A stretch of DNA of 64,000 nt from Liolophura sinensis (lineage: Eukaryota > Mollusca > Polyplacophora > Chitonida > Chitonidae), in assembly GCF_032854445.1 (NCBI RefSeq), contig NC_088301.1:28070402-28134401 (forward strand), in the 5' to 3' direction. The translations under genes and the position numbers were made by a program. The notes under the pieces were generated by a model. It saw nothing but the letters and a program-made list of their open reading frames with translations. It searched no databases and was not told the origin of the DNA. Below, in pieces: positions 11,778 through 23,424 of this stretch (its first letter is position 1; every line of letters begins with the position of its first letter).

Positions 11778-12650
11778 TCATACCTGGTTTCCACAATGCC
11801 TCTGCCTGGTTTCCACAATGCCTCTGCCTGGTTTCTACGATGGTGACAACATGCCTGTGTCTGGTTATAACATGGCTGTACCTGGCTATAACATGCTGTA
11901 CCTGGTGACAACAGGCGTGTACCTGGCTATAACATGTTGTACCTGGTGACGACAGGCGTGTACCTGGTTAGAACATGCCTGTACCTGGTGACAACATGCT
12001 TGTACCTGGTTAGAACATGGCTGTCCGTGGTTAGAACATGCCTGTACCATGCTATAACATGGCTATCTGGTTTTAACATGGCTGTACCTGGATACAACAT
12101 GGCGGTATCTGGTTATAACATGCCTGTACATTGCTGTAACATGGCTGTCCATGGTAACCCAGTCACAACATACTTGTGTCAGTTTCTGACATGGCTCTAG
12201 TCGGTTATAACATGGCTGTGTCTGGTTATAACATGCCTGTACCTGGTTATAACATGGCTGTATCTGGTTACAACATGCTTTTACCTGTTGGCAGCATAGC
12301 TATACCTGACTAGCACATGCCTATACTTCTACCACATGCCAGTAACTGGTTAGAACATGGCTGTACATGGTTCAGACATGGCTGTACCTGGCTAAACTTG
12401 GTTACTACATGGTTGAACCTGGTTACTACATGGCTGAACCTGATTACTATATGCTGTATCTGGTTCATACAACATGGTGGAACCTGATGGCAACGTGGTT
12501 GTACCACATACCTGTACCTGATTTCGACATGGCTATACCAGTAACAACATCACAACATGGCTGTACCTGAACACCACGCGGCTGTACCTGGTTTTGACAT
12601 GGCTGTATCCAGTTTCGACAGGTCTCGGCCTGTTATCAACATGGCCCTCG
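11778..12650. repeat. 21-bp minisatellite array
   Basis: About 40 imperfect copies of CTGGTTATAACATGGCTGTA plus one base. Because the period is a multiple of three, short frames stay open on both strands; these are not genes. Located downstream of RPL37. Confidence 0.85.
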
Positions 12651-12711
12651 TTTTCACAGGGCTCTATCTGCTTTCCCTCTGGTTTCCATTTTAAGGGAAA
12701 TCACAGTATAT

Positions 12712-12775
12712 TCTGGCCTGCTTTCAGTGTGTTCTGGCCTGCTTTCAGTGTGTTCTGGCCTGTTTTCGGTGTGTT
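12712..12775. repeat. 21-bp triplicate
   Basis: Three consecutive copies of CTGGCCTGCTTTCAGTGTGT plus one base; the third has diverged. Confidence 0.85.
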
Positions 12776-12954
12776 GCAGTCACTGTAGTGGATCAAATTT
12801 ATGAATGTTGTAGCAAGTGGTGTCATCTTGCAGAGAACATAGCCATGGACAATCTGTAGGGAGGTCATTTTCAGTGGTACAGCCTTCTGATAATCACATT
12901 CCTTGACACTCAGAGGAGATATCCCATTCTGCAAGGCACTGACCTAGAACCCAG

Positions 12955-13108
12955 GTCTGGGTATGTGGGGAAGTCTGCCAGCAACCAGCGGAAGGTCGTG
13001 GGTTTCCCCTCGGCTCTGCCCGGTTTCCTCCTACCATAATGCTGGTCGCCGCGGTATAAGTGAGATATTCTTGAGTATGGCGTAAAACATCAATCAAATA
13101 AATAAATA
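12955..13108 (+). repeat. SINE family 1, 5'-truncated
   Basis: Only the 3' half is present, from GGGAAGTCTGCCAGCAACC to the tail CATCAATCAAATAAATAAAT. No tRNA head. Confidence 0.8.
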
Positions 13109-13203
13109 GAACCTATGGGCACGCAGTGGGAATCATTCACATAGTTGTCGATGATGTCAATGGGGAGATCCTAATTAGTGGTACAGCCTTATAAAAAAAA
13201 AAG

Positions 13204-13458
13204 GGGGCCGCCGTGGCTCAGTTAGTTAGCGCACTAGCGCAGCGTAATGACCCAGAGGCCTCTCACCAATGCGGTCGCTGTTAGTTCAAGTCCAGCTCAT
13301 GCTGTCTTTCTCTTTGGCCATATGTGGGAAGGTCTGGCAGCAACCTGCGGACGGTCGTGGGTTTTCTCTGGGCTCTTTCCTCCCACCATAATGCTGAACG
13401 CCATCGTATAAGTGAAATATTCTTGAGTATGGCGTAAAACCCCAATCAAATAAATAAA
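13204..13458 (+). repeat. SINE family 1, full length, with target-site duplication
   Basis: Head GGCCGCCGTGGCTCAGTTAG through tail CCCAATCAAATAAATAAA. A 15-bp target duplication TTATAAAAAAAAAAG flanks it at 13189-13203 and 13459-13473, showing insertion by target-primed reverse transcription at an A-rich site. Confidence 0.9.
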
Positions 13459-13473
13459 TTATAAAAAAAAAAG

Positions 13474-14520
13474 ATACTCAGACACTTAATGGAGATGATA
13501 TTTCTGGACTGTCATATTTCAGTCATACTTATTTGACTGGTGTTTAATGTTGTGCTCTAGAGTTTTTGACTTATTCAAAGGCGGGCCGTATTATCAATCC
13601 GAGCCAAGTCCAAAACTGGCGATACTGGTCTCAGTTTGGTCCCATATTTCAAGTTCAGGAAACTGTGTTCATTATTTCCTGAAATGGACCCAAGCATCTG
13701 TTTCCTGAATTGGACACGTATAACTGTTGCCTAAGTGGGAAACATTAAAGAGTTTACTAAATAGGCAACTTTTCGATGTGTGCTTCCTATTCAGGCAACA
13801 TGCGATATGTTTCCTGTTGAGGAAATGTCTGTGCTTATGGAATGTGTCCAATTTCGGAAACGGCCATTAAAAAATTAAATATCTCAAATTAACGAAGGCT
13901 AACGACAAAGACACGTGCTATATAATAACAAGTATATACGTGACTACTTTTGTGCAAGAGTTCATTGTGGAGAAAAATGAAACCGAATTTTTATAATGAC
14001 ATTTATGTAGTCAGCCTATTGTCAGAATTCTAATATTTCCTAAATACATGTAAAGTTATAAAAATAAATGTACGTACTAGGTCAACCAAACTTTACTATC
14101 TTTCATTTTACAAACAAATATATAAAATTCATGAAAGTTTCCTGTATAGGACACTTAGGTCCTAATCCAGAAACGTTTCCGGATTTCGATTTTAATTAAG
14201 GGAGTTGGAAAAACCACTGACCATTAGCAAGTTTCTGACACACTTTTCTACGGGGATGTACAGAGATATGCACAGCAAGTGGTTTCAACAACCCCTCAGA
14301 CAGCCCAAACATCCACAAAAGGGTTGTTGACTTCTTATCGTCACCCCAACAAACAGTGGAGGAATCGCCAAATTCCCTGCCCAGGCCAATTTTTAACCTG
14401 CATTTTGTGTGTCTTGGAGAGGCACCTTTAATGATAAAATCATAACTCACTGCCTAATTCGGTACTATATCAAATGTCTATAAGAGGCTTAAAGTTCTTG
14501 GCAGATATTCAAGCATTTGG
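13474..14520. other. Intergenic, no gene recognised
   Basis: AT-rich sequence with a loosely repeated TTTCCTGAA/TTGGA motif around 13670-14190. A minus-strand frame at 14196-14450 has no recognisable similarity. Confidence 0.4.
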
Positions 14521-14533
14521 GTCAAAATTAAAG

Positions 14534-14600
14534 TCGTCGTCATATGACCGAAAAACTGTTGATCACAACGTTAAACCCCAAGCACTCACTCACTCACTCA
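14534..14600 (+). repeat. SINE family 2, 3' end only, with target-site duplication
   Basis: Short 5'-truncated insertion: GTCGTCGTCATATGACCGAA, then ACAACGTTAAACCCCAAG and (CACT)n. A 12-bp direct repeat TCAAAATTAAAG borders it (14522-14533 and 14598-14609), partly overlapping the tail. Confidence 0.85.
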
Positions 14601-14876
14601 AAATTAAAGCCCTTGAGGTCTGTTGGCTGGACAGTCTTAAGTTGCCTTGACAGTCAACATGTAATTTGTGGCAATTAGGTGCCATACTGTGAGGCGTCTT
14701 GACCAACTTTCCACACTAAGTCATAAATACGAATAAATAATTAAATACTGTTACTGTTAAACAAATCAAAGTGACTATTCATATGAAAACCAAATGAAAG
14801 ATTTAATGTCACTGCCTACCAAAAGAACATCATATAAGCAAATCTGACCAATGTACAATACTATGAGCTCCAGCTG

Positions 14877-16538
14877 TTAACCATTCAGGAGCTTAGTCAT
14901 CACTTCAACTACATGTTTTCCACTCGCTCTTTTCTCAGATTTCACCACAACTAAATTCACCAATTTGTGGAAAACTTTCTGTTTCCCAGATTTATATTTT
15001 TTAACTAGCCCTGGGTATTCCTCTATTACTTCAACACACCATTTTTCCACTAAAGCTGCATCAGTTATCAAAAACAGGTTATTCTCAATGGCTATTTCAG
15101 TTAAGCTCTTTGCAGAATTTTCAAGCATTAGGAGCAGAGCTTTACTGGCCATACTCTTAGATAACAGCCCATTGTCAACTCGTGCACAAAGTTCTCCAAA
15201 TTTCTCTGCACTTACACCACAGTCCTTCACGTTAATCTGTCTTTCTTTTAAGTAGTACGTAAGATCAATCTTGAGAATATCACACACAGTTTTTGCATTT
15301 TTAGCAGAAGTTTCCATAACATCTTCAAAGTACTCAACCATTCCTTCGCTGTTCACCAGAAATACACTGTTCTCCACAGACAGGGCATACTTTTCCTGTA
15401 GACGCCTTCTGGTCTGCCCAGGTAATTCTGGAAGAGAACTCCGCAGAGAGTCGATGTTTATGACCTGTTCAGGGTTAACTCCCTTAACATTATCTGTATT
15501 GTCATACAGTCTCAATGTGGGTAAGTTAGGTTCAGGCATAAATCTGTAGTCTTGTTTGATTTCTTTGTCCCTCATTGGCACAGTTTCATCTGTTTCCATG
15601 TCAAATGAGCGTGTCTCATTGGTCACTTCCCCACCTCCGCTTATCACCATGATCTGCCGTGCAATTTCAAATTCTATAGCCTTGGCAACATTTCTTATAC
15701 TGTTGATGTTTTTGACTTCTGTCCTGATCCCAAAAGCCTCACCAGGGTGATGGACAGAGATGTTCGCATCCACTCTCATTGATCCTTCTGCCATTTTCCC
15801 GTCACATGCCCCAATTGCCACAAGGATGCTTTGTAATTCCTTCACGAACGCAGCAGCTTCTTCTCCATTTGAGAGATCAGGATGTGTAACAATTTCCATG
15901 AGACCTGTTCCAGCTCGGTTAAGATCGATTAAGCTATAACCCCCATCTTCATCGTGTAGACTCTTCCCACTGTCTTGTTCCAACTGAACCTGTATTATAC
16001 GCACAGATTTCTCAAATGGCATCTTGAGAACTGCTGGGTTATAAACTATAAAATCCAACCTGCCATCAACAGCTAAAGGCATTCTCTGCTGGGTAATTTG
16101 ATAGCCTGCAGGAAGATCAGCATAGAAGTAATGTTTTCTGTCAAACTTTGAAACTTTCTGCACTTTACAGTTTAAAGCCAGAGCAGATTTAACCCCAGCT
16201 ATCACACATTCTCTGTTCAGCACTGGTAAAGTACCCGGCAATGCCGCATCAAAGTAGGACACCTGTGTATTCACTGCACCCCCAAATTCGTTACGAGACG
16301 ATGAGAATAGTTTTGTTTTGGTGGCTATTTGGGCGTGAATTTCTAACCCAATGACGCCTTTCAACTTCGAACTGTGTTTGACATCCACTGTCTTTTTCCT
16401 TGCATCACTTTCGTTTTCAGATTTCAGGTGCACACATGCTTGGCTTTTCAGCCCGCGTCTTCCACAGAAGACTTGCTGATAAATCTTTTGTGTTACGCTA
16501 GGATTAAGACCAGTACAACCTCTAAACATTGCTGTCAT
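14877..16538 (-). CDS. GATB: Mitochondrial glutamyl-tRNA(Gln) amidotransferase subunit B
   Basis: GatB of the GatCAB complex: with GatA (QRSL1) and GatC it converts Glu-tRNA(Gln) to Gln-tRNA(Gln) in mitochondria, and GatB carries the kinase-like active site and tRNA contacts. The single open frame of 553 codons matches the usual mitochondrial length (human about 557). The first ~50 residues are Arg/Lys/Ser-rich, fitting a mitochondrial presequence. Then come VIGLEIHAQIATKTKLFSSS, the GatB signature LIDLNRAGTGLMEIV (about residues 205-220), YRFMPEPNLPTLRL, and a C-terminal GatB/YqeY-type helical domain. No intron interrupts it, unlike the many-exon vertebrate gene. A variant poly(A) signal ATTAAA lies about 70 bp past the stop (14807-14802). 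Confidence 0.95.
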   Translation of the reverse strand: MTAMFRGCTGLNPSVTQKIYQQVFCGRRGLKSQACVHLKSENESDARKKTVDVKHSSKLKGVIGLEIHAQIATKTKLFSSSRNEFGGAVNTQVSYFDAALPGTLPVLNRECVIAGVKSALALNCKVQKVSKFDRKHYFYADLPAGYQITQQRMPLAVDGRLDFIVYNPAVLKMPFEKSVRIIQVQLEQDSGKSLHDEDGGYSLIDLNRAGTGLMEIVTHPDLSNGEEAAAFVKELQSILVAIGACDGKMAEGSMRVDANISVHHPGEAFGIRTEVKNINSIRNVAKAIEFEIARQIMVISGGGEVTNETRSFDMETDETVPMRDKEIKQDYRFMPEPNLPTLRLYDNTDNVKGVNPEQVINIDSLRSSLPELPGQTRRRLQEKYALSVENSVFLVNSEGMVEYFEDVMETSAKNAKTVCDILKIDLTYYLKERQINVKDCGVSAEKFGELCARVDNGLLSKSMASKALLLMLENSAKSLTEIAIENNLFLITDAALVEKWCVEVIEEYPGLVKKYKSGKQKVFHKLVNLVVVKSEKRASGKHVVEVMTKLLNG

Positions 16539-16978
16539 AGTCGTCTAATTATCATAAACAACATTAATCACCTCGGATCTAAACAACTGAGTACACGCGC
16601 CTTAATCTTGCAGTATGCCTCTGCACGACATTCTCCGCAACTCGGTTATTACCGGAAATACAGCCGGCATTGCAATACTCTTACCCAAATCGTTGCCTAT
16701 AAACATGGGCATCACGTCCACGAGGAGAACGGACATCCATGAGCAGACCGGAACATGTAACGTGTTCGTTTTCAAATAACTCGGCAAGGTACGAGACCAT
16801 AGGCCTGTATATTTATATGGGCCTATATCCGAGCAGATAAACTCTCAACACTTTCAACCCCTTAATATCAGATAACACAGACATTACTATAACCCTGTAG
16901 ACCTTTTCTAATGTGTCATAGTTAATTAATAACCTAATAATTCCCCATCACTAACTGGAAAAAAAAAAGATATTAAAG
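16539..16978. promoter_or_regulatory. GATB 5' region and decayed outliers of the 53-bp repeat
   Basis: The GATB promoter must lie here; no TATA box is evident. Bases 16703-16745 (CGTCCACGAGGAGAACGGAC) are decayed 53-bp units separated from the main array by ~230 bp, so the repeat comes within ~170 bp of the GATB start codon. Confidence 0.45.
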
Positions 16979-18946
16979 ATCCACGAGGTGGACGTTGTCT
17001 AGTTCACCTCTCTATAGGTATAAAGTATAACATCCACGAGGAGGACGGTGGCTAATTTACCTTCCTGCGCGTATCAGGTAAACATCCATGAGGAGGACGG
17101 TGGCTAATTTACCTTTCTACTGGTATGAAGTATAACATCCACGGGGATGTCGGTGGCTAATTTATCTTCCTGCAGGTATAAAGTACAACATCCATGAGGA
17201 GGACGGTGGGTGATTTATCTATCTATAACTATACAGTGCAACATCCATGAGGAGGACGGTGGCTAGTAAACCTTCCTGCAGGTATCAGGTACAACATCCA
17301 TGAGGAGGACGGTGGCTAATTTACCTTCCTGCAGGTATAAGGTAGGCCTACAACATCCATGAGGAGGACGGTGGCTGATTTATCTATCTATAACTATACA
17401 GTGCAACATCCATGAGGAGGACGGTGGCTAGTAAACCTTCCTGCAGGTATCAGGTACAACATCCATGAGGAGGACGGTGGATAATTTACCTTACTGCAGG
17501 TATAAGGTACAACATCCATGAGGAGGGCGGTGGATAATTTACCTGCCTACAGGTATAAAGTACAACATCCATGAGGAGGATGGTGACTGATTTATCTATC
17601 GATAACTATAGAGTGCAACATCCATGAGGAAGACGGTGGCTAGTAAACCTTCCTGCAGGTATCAGGTAGAACATCCATGAGGAGGGCGGTGGCTAATTTA
17701 CCTTCCTGCAGGTATAAAGTACAACATCCATGAGGAGGATGGTGACTGATTTATCTATCGATAACTATACAGTGCAACATCCATGAGGAGGACGGTGGCT
17801 AGTAAACCTTCCTGCAGATATCAGGTAGAACATCCATGAGGAGGGCGGTGGCTAATTTACCTTCCTGCAGGTATAAAGTACAACATCCATGAGGAGGGCG
17901 GTGGATAATTTACCTTCCTGCAGGTATAAAGTACAACATCCATGAGGAGGGCGGTGGATAATTTACCTGCTACAGGTATAAAGTACAACATCCATGAGGA
18001 GGACGGTGGCTTGTTTACCTTCCTGCAGGTATAAAGTACAACACCCATGAGAAGGACGGTGGCTAATTTAGCTTCCTAGTGGTATAAAGTACAACACCCA
18101 TGAGGAGGACGGTGGCTAATTTAGCTTCCTAGTGGTATAAAGTACAACATCCATGAGGAGGATGGTGACTGATTTATCTATCGATAACTATACAGTGCAA
18201 CATCCATGAGGAGGACGGTGGCTAGTAAACCTTCCTGCAGGTATCAGGTACAACATCCATGAGGAGGACGGTGGCTAATTTACCTTACTGCAGGTATAAG
18301 GTACAACATCCATGAGGAGGGCGGTGGCTAATTTACCTTACTGCAGGTATAAAGTACAACACCCACGAGAAGGACGGTGGCTAATTTACCTTCCTACTGG
18401 TATAAAATACAACATCCATGAGGAGGACGGTGGTTAATTTGCTTTCCCATACGTATAAGGGACAACATCCATAGGGAGTACGGTGGCTATTTTATCTTCC
18501 CGTTCGTATAAGGTACAACATGCACGAGGAGGACGATGGCTAATTTACCTTCCTGCAGGTATAGCGTACAACATCCACGAGGAGGACAGTGACTAATTTA
18601 CCTTCCTGCAGGTATAGCATACAACACCCACGAGGAGGGCGGGGGCTAATTTACCTTCCTACTGGTATAAAGTACAACATCCATGAGGAAGACGGTGGCT
18701 AATTTACCTTCCTGCAGGTATAAGGTACAATATGCACGAGGAGGACAGTGGCTAATTTACCTTGCTGCAGGTATAAAGTACAACATCCACGAGGAGGACG
18801 GTGGTTAATTTATCTTCCTGCACGTATAAGGTACAATATCCACGAGGAGGACAGTGGCTAATTTACCTTCAGGCAGGTATAGCATACAACATCCACGAGG
18901 AGGACGGTGGCTAATTTATCTCCCTGCAGGTATAAGGTACAACATC
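16979..18946 (+). repeat. 53-bp minisatellite array, left arm
   Basis: About 37 tandem copies of a 53-bp unit beginning AACATCCATGAGGAGGACGG and ending CTGCAGGTATAAAGTAC. A variant unit containing TTTATCTATCNATAACTATA occurs near 17220, 17390, 17593, 17752 and 18177, spaced at 3, 4, 3 and 8 units, a higher-order pattern. The same unit recurs inverted at 23425-25312. Confidence 0.95.
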
Positions 18947-19117
18947 CCAACCTTTTTGACGGAGAGCAATTCTGAAGTTGTTCGGCAACATTCCATTCTG
19001 AATTCATTTTATGACATTGATTACTCAGATATCAGTTCTTTAAGCAAAACAGATATCCATGGTGAAGAGAGAGAATGTTCGCAGTTATGGATCTGTTTAT
19101 TGATGTTTGCTCTTCAG

Positions 19118-19219
19118 AACATATTGTCAATGTAAGGGCTGTGCAGAGTGGTTTCACCCAGGCTCTATGGACGACAATGAAGACAGCAACCCTACCGACT
19201 TCGTCTGCAATACTTGTCT
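19118..19219 (+). pseudogene. PHD-finger-like fragment (possible exon)
   Basis: After an acceptor-like TGCTCTTCAG the frame reads YCQCKGCAEWFHPGSM, a 13-residue stretch, then FVCNTCL, followed by a donor-like CTG|GTGACT. This resembles the second half of a PHD finger (CxxC, WFHP, terminal CxxC), but the cysteine normally after WFHPG is Ser and no first half was found upstream, where the 53-bp array begins. It may be a decayed host exon or a transposon remnant. Confidence 0.35.
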
Positions 19220-19778
19220 GGTGACTATACTTACTTTATAAACTCATGCATGACTATAATTCATGAAAATATTCTCCCAATCCACCAATATCGTCAATGC
19301 CAAAAGAACCATTGTATTCCGCGTTTCGTCGTTTAAAGTTTTCTACCTTTTCAGGACAATCTCCCTAAAAAAAAACAAGACAGACGAGAAAGATTAGTAG
19401 GTCTGCAGTAGTGCAAGTATGTATAGGCCTACATTCAATGGTTCATTTACTTTCCTGCATATTACTGTATGGAACTCTCATTCAGTTTTCTCATATATTT
19501 CATAATTTTATTACAGAACCTTCCTCCATACATACGTCGACTGTAATTGAGACTTCCACAATGCAAGCTCTCACATGCAAATCATTTCCAACTAATTCTT
19601 ACTGAGGAAAAATTATGCACATTATAACAGATGACAAAGAGCAAAGTTGCATATTGCAGGGTTTTTTTTGACAGTTTTTTATTTGTTACACAGACGCCCT
19701 GTAGAACAGAAGATGACAAAATAGCATCACGTGCTACACGAAGAGCTCCCACAGTAAGGGTAACCTTATTACTACACG

Positions 19779-20013
19779 TAGCGCAGCGCAATGACCCAGA
19801 AGCCTCCGCCAATGCGGTCGCTGTGAGTTTAAGTCCAGCTTATGCTGGCTTCCTGCCCGGTCGTACGTGGGAAGGCTTCTCAGCAACCTGCGGATGATCG
19901 TGGGTTTTCTCCGGGCTTTGCCCGGTTTCCTCCCACCATAATGCTGTCGTATAAGTGAAATATTCTTGAGTACGGCGTAAATGGCCAATCAAACAAGTAA
20001 ATAAATAAATAAA
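19779..20013 (+). repeat. SINE family 1, 5'-truncated, with target-site duplication
   Basis: Starts inside the head (TAGCGCAGCGCAATGACCC) and ends at the (AAATA)n tail. The 12-bp direct repeat TATTACTACACG flanks it at 19767-19778 and 20014-20025. Confidence 0.9.
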
Positions 20014-20026
20014 TATTACTACACGC

Positions 20027-20340
20027 GGAGTGAGCGAATGAGTGCTTGGGGTTTAACGTCGTACTTAACAATTTTTCAGTCGTATGACGACGAGGAGTCC
20101 TTATGGTGTGTGCATATATAGTGTGTCTTCTTGTGGTAGGGCGAGCCCATGCCGCCAAAGTTTGCCGCCACTGGAACATCATGCCGAAGACACCAGACGT
20201 GACGCCCCACCTAGTCACATTATACTGACACTGGGCCGAACAGTCCTGTTTCCTTGCTCTAACCTCTCAGTGCTGAGGGCCAAGCAAGGCAGCAACAAGT
20301 ACCGTTGCTATGATCCTACCCGTCCGCCTAGAGTGCCTCA
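20027..20340 (-). repeat. SINE family 2 variant
   Basis: On plus it begins with the inverted tail GTGAGCGAATGAGTGCTTGG, then GGTTTAACGTCGTACTTAAC and AATTTTTCAGTCGTATGACG, followed by a diverged body (ATGCCGCCAAAGTTTGCCGC). It shares only the 3' end with the other family-2 copies, so it is a subfamily with a different 5' region. Confidence 0.75.
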
Positions 20341-23300
20341 ATTCTGACCACTAATTTAAGAGATGCATTTCAAATTTGAATAGAATAATATACTTGTGTA
20401 TATCTGCATTGTGGTGCTTGGGGAGAGAAATGCTGGGCATGACTGAACATTGTTGCATGTGTTAGGGTTACGGTCTTTGTCTTGACCACATTCTTTCTAA
20501 TGCGTTTTGCTTTAGAATGTGTAACGATGTGGGCGTCGATTATGATAGGTGTTGCAGTCATTTCCTGTATGTTTTCAAGAAAGGTTCAACTTTTGTGATT
20601 TCTTGATTTTGCAGGTTTTCGTCAGAAGACATACTGGTGTCCAGGATTATTCCATTTGCGGACGAGAAACTCAACAATGAGGAGCAGGATTCCAACATGT
20701 CTATTTGTGTATCTGATGTCATTTCACAGATATGGATAAGGGAGCAGTTGTCATGCAGGTGACATTAACGCGTATACTCAAAATGTTTAGAAATAACAGG
20801 TGGGTCTAAGCCTCAAGAGAAAGAAAACTTAAAAATGAATTCAGCATCAGTAGAAAAAATACCATTAAACTGGATTTTTAACCGAATTAAACACAATGTT
20901 TGGATTGTATATATAGGCCGCATAATGCTGAAATTTCAGGTTGGTGTAACAGACCAGTATCTGGAAGGCTTGTTGACAGAGAGAGGCTCAAAGTGGTATG
21001 TACAGCTTAAATCTGTACACTTCAATTATTTTCTTTGTATCTTACATATTTTTCTATATTTCCACATATGCATACGCGCATTCTCGGTGGAAGTTTCGCA
21101 CAGTCACTTGTGTGAACAACAATTAGCTTAGGAATATCTACATATTTTTTGCGCTGTTATAATTTACAGACACAGTGTATTTAATTCACACTTGTATTTG
21201 ACTATATACAGTAGTTTTAAATATATGATCATATCTGTATTTCTCTTTTCTTCTGTAGTGACGTGCAGCACCCCTGTACATTCATATCACACAAACTCGA
21301 AAGATTTCACTGCTATTTGAAGAATAGATGCTGTGGAACAAATAATTAATCTGTTACATGACATATAGTTTAATGTATTGTTTTACATCATATAGCCAGA
21401 CCTGATGGTAGCGAGTGATTTCAAAAAGATTTCCATGTTCTTCATCGCCCGGGGTTTTTATTATGTATCTGAAAAGAGTGTTTTAGAGTGTTTCACAGTG
21501 TTATGATGATATCTTATCCTAACCCCTTCCTCGTACAACTGTGTACATAATTATGTGTTTATCTAGGCCCGAGAGCTCTGAGCTGGAGATTTTCTTGACA
21601 AATCCGAGAAGGGAATTTCTAAAGGGTTTTGGTTTCTGTTATATCCTCGACTTGGTACGTAAAGGTGTGATTTCGGTGTATAAATCCTGCTACTGTATTT
21701 ATATATGTTTGACGTACCACAAACAAGGCTGCAAGAATTTGGAATTTTATAAATGTTTTATGAGTAAATTTTGGTTATTCAGGGTGTTATTTGGAATGGG
21801 TATATGTATGGTACTTCATAAGATTTTCTCTTTTAGGCTTAAACATATCTCGATGCCTATGTGAAAAAAAGTCCTTCAAATTGAAGCTTAGGGCCAAAAG
21901 GTACGTATAGGTACATATAGCTAGGATGGTTACCAGTAATCGCGGTTTACTCCATGCATGTTTCAAATAATCATGTCTATAGGGTTTTTTGTTACAGCAC
22001 AGAACTGGGATGTTCTGTTTGTTTGTTGTCACAGCTTATTTTGGTTCAAGAGTGAAGAAGAAAGTGACTTATTCATTGCTGCTTACATGGAGCGTGATTA
22101 AATTATGTGAAACAATCTGTATATGCTTTTGTATACCTTTTCTGTATATTTGCATTGGAAATGGACCATGATTATGTCTGTCTTTGTGATTATATTCTTG
22201 TGTAAAAACATTGCTTCAGGCGCCCGCCACATCTGGATCTGACACAAGCTAGTCCAGCTACCAGGAACCGAGCGAATTCAAAGGATTTTAAATGTGGATG
22301 GGTTTGTATTTACCTTGTATTTTATCTGCTTGTTTTTATTTTTTGGTATAATTAGATATGGCTATTACAGCTCCAGTTATACATGGATTAATAACGGAAT
22401 GTTACTCAATTAGTCTATTTATAGATTGTTTAAATGTGTATAAACATTTGACAAGACTTAAGCCATAAAAAAGAAGTAAGGTAACTAATATTGAAGTCAT
22501 CATATAGTCATTTACATTTAGATGTGTGTTTAATTATTTATCATTATAATTTCATAATTTTGTTCCGCGCGTGACTTGCTAAAAAGTGCGTGGGCATATA
22601 TTTTTAATTAGTAGTCATCTGTATACATTTCCAGATTTCAGTCTTTTACAAATGAATAGGAAGCCTTTGACAGGATTACATTCTGTTCACATTTTTTCTT
22701 TGAAGGTACGAAGGGACTGTTGGGAATAGGAAATGTAAGGAAGCTTTGGTTCTGGATGTAGTCATACTACTTGTATTACTTGTATCCAACAAACTGCACA
22801 TATCTTTACCAGAAGCAAGGCGAAAATGCTGTCAGACTGCACATTCATCGTTACACAGGGCACTTAAAATAAGTGAACAATGAAGAGCAGACCGCTTAAT
22901 CAGCATTACTGTGTCGTAACTGGCATGCTGTGTACGTAAATAATAGATGACTGATGGGTTCACAGTGTGTATTTTATCATGGCTTTATGCCTTGTACATA
23001 TAGCTTACACCTATAATGTATTTTGCATTCCACCTCCATACCATTCATTGTTTCCTTTACGCATGTATAGAATCTTAGAATGTACAAGAGAGTTTATACA
23101 CTAATGAACTTGCCTAGGGTACTGTTGCATTCGTTTTTCATTTTATAATAGTTTTTCTGTAAAGGTTTTAGCAAACCGGAAGAATACAATGCTGTAATCA
23201 TTTATAGGGAAGGGAATTTGTTGAATTAGAGTTTCTGTTTGCAAACTCTCCTTGGGAAGTGGGTTATGACACTGCGCGAGGGCTCCTTACAATACATATA

Positions 23301-23424
23301 TCCAATCTAGGATTATATTCTAAGGTACTGTGAATCCTTTCTCATATACGTTTATGTAGAGAAAGGCAAACTGGGTTTGTCCTCGTTGATGTTGGGCTTC
23401 ACTCATCTGTGGGGGGAAATTAAC

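Larger units (their letters stand above)
18947..23424. other. Spacer between inverted 53-bp arrays
   Basis: 4.5 kb, AT-rich, holding two SINEs and several short open stretches with splice-like borders on the plus strand: 19118-19219 (PHD-like), 20615-20758, 20940-20998, 21259-21347 and 22712-22882. The last stretch reads for about 60 codons from YEGTVGNRKCKEALVLD to ISEQ and a stop. Reading phases do not connect these into one gene, so I do not assign a protein. Confidence 0.5.

Noticed and set aside
11726-12570. Several 60-90 codon frames on both strands
   Set aside because: They are the 21-bp minisatellite in translation.
14877-16538. Bacterial contamination as the source of the intronless GATB
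   Set aside because: The mitochondrial presequence-like N-terminus, host-type SINEs and arrays on both sides, and the full eukaryotic length argue for a nuclear gene.
20615-22882. A multi-exon gene joining open stretches between the inverted arrays
   Set aside because: Splice-like borders exist but reading phases conflict (for example 20758 to 20940 gives an immediate stop), so a continuous protein is not supported.
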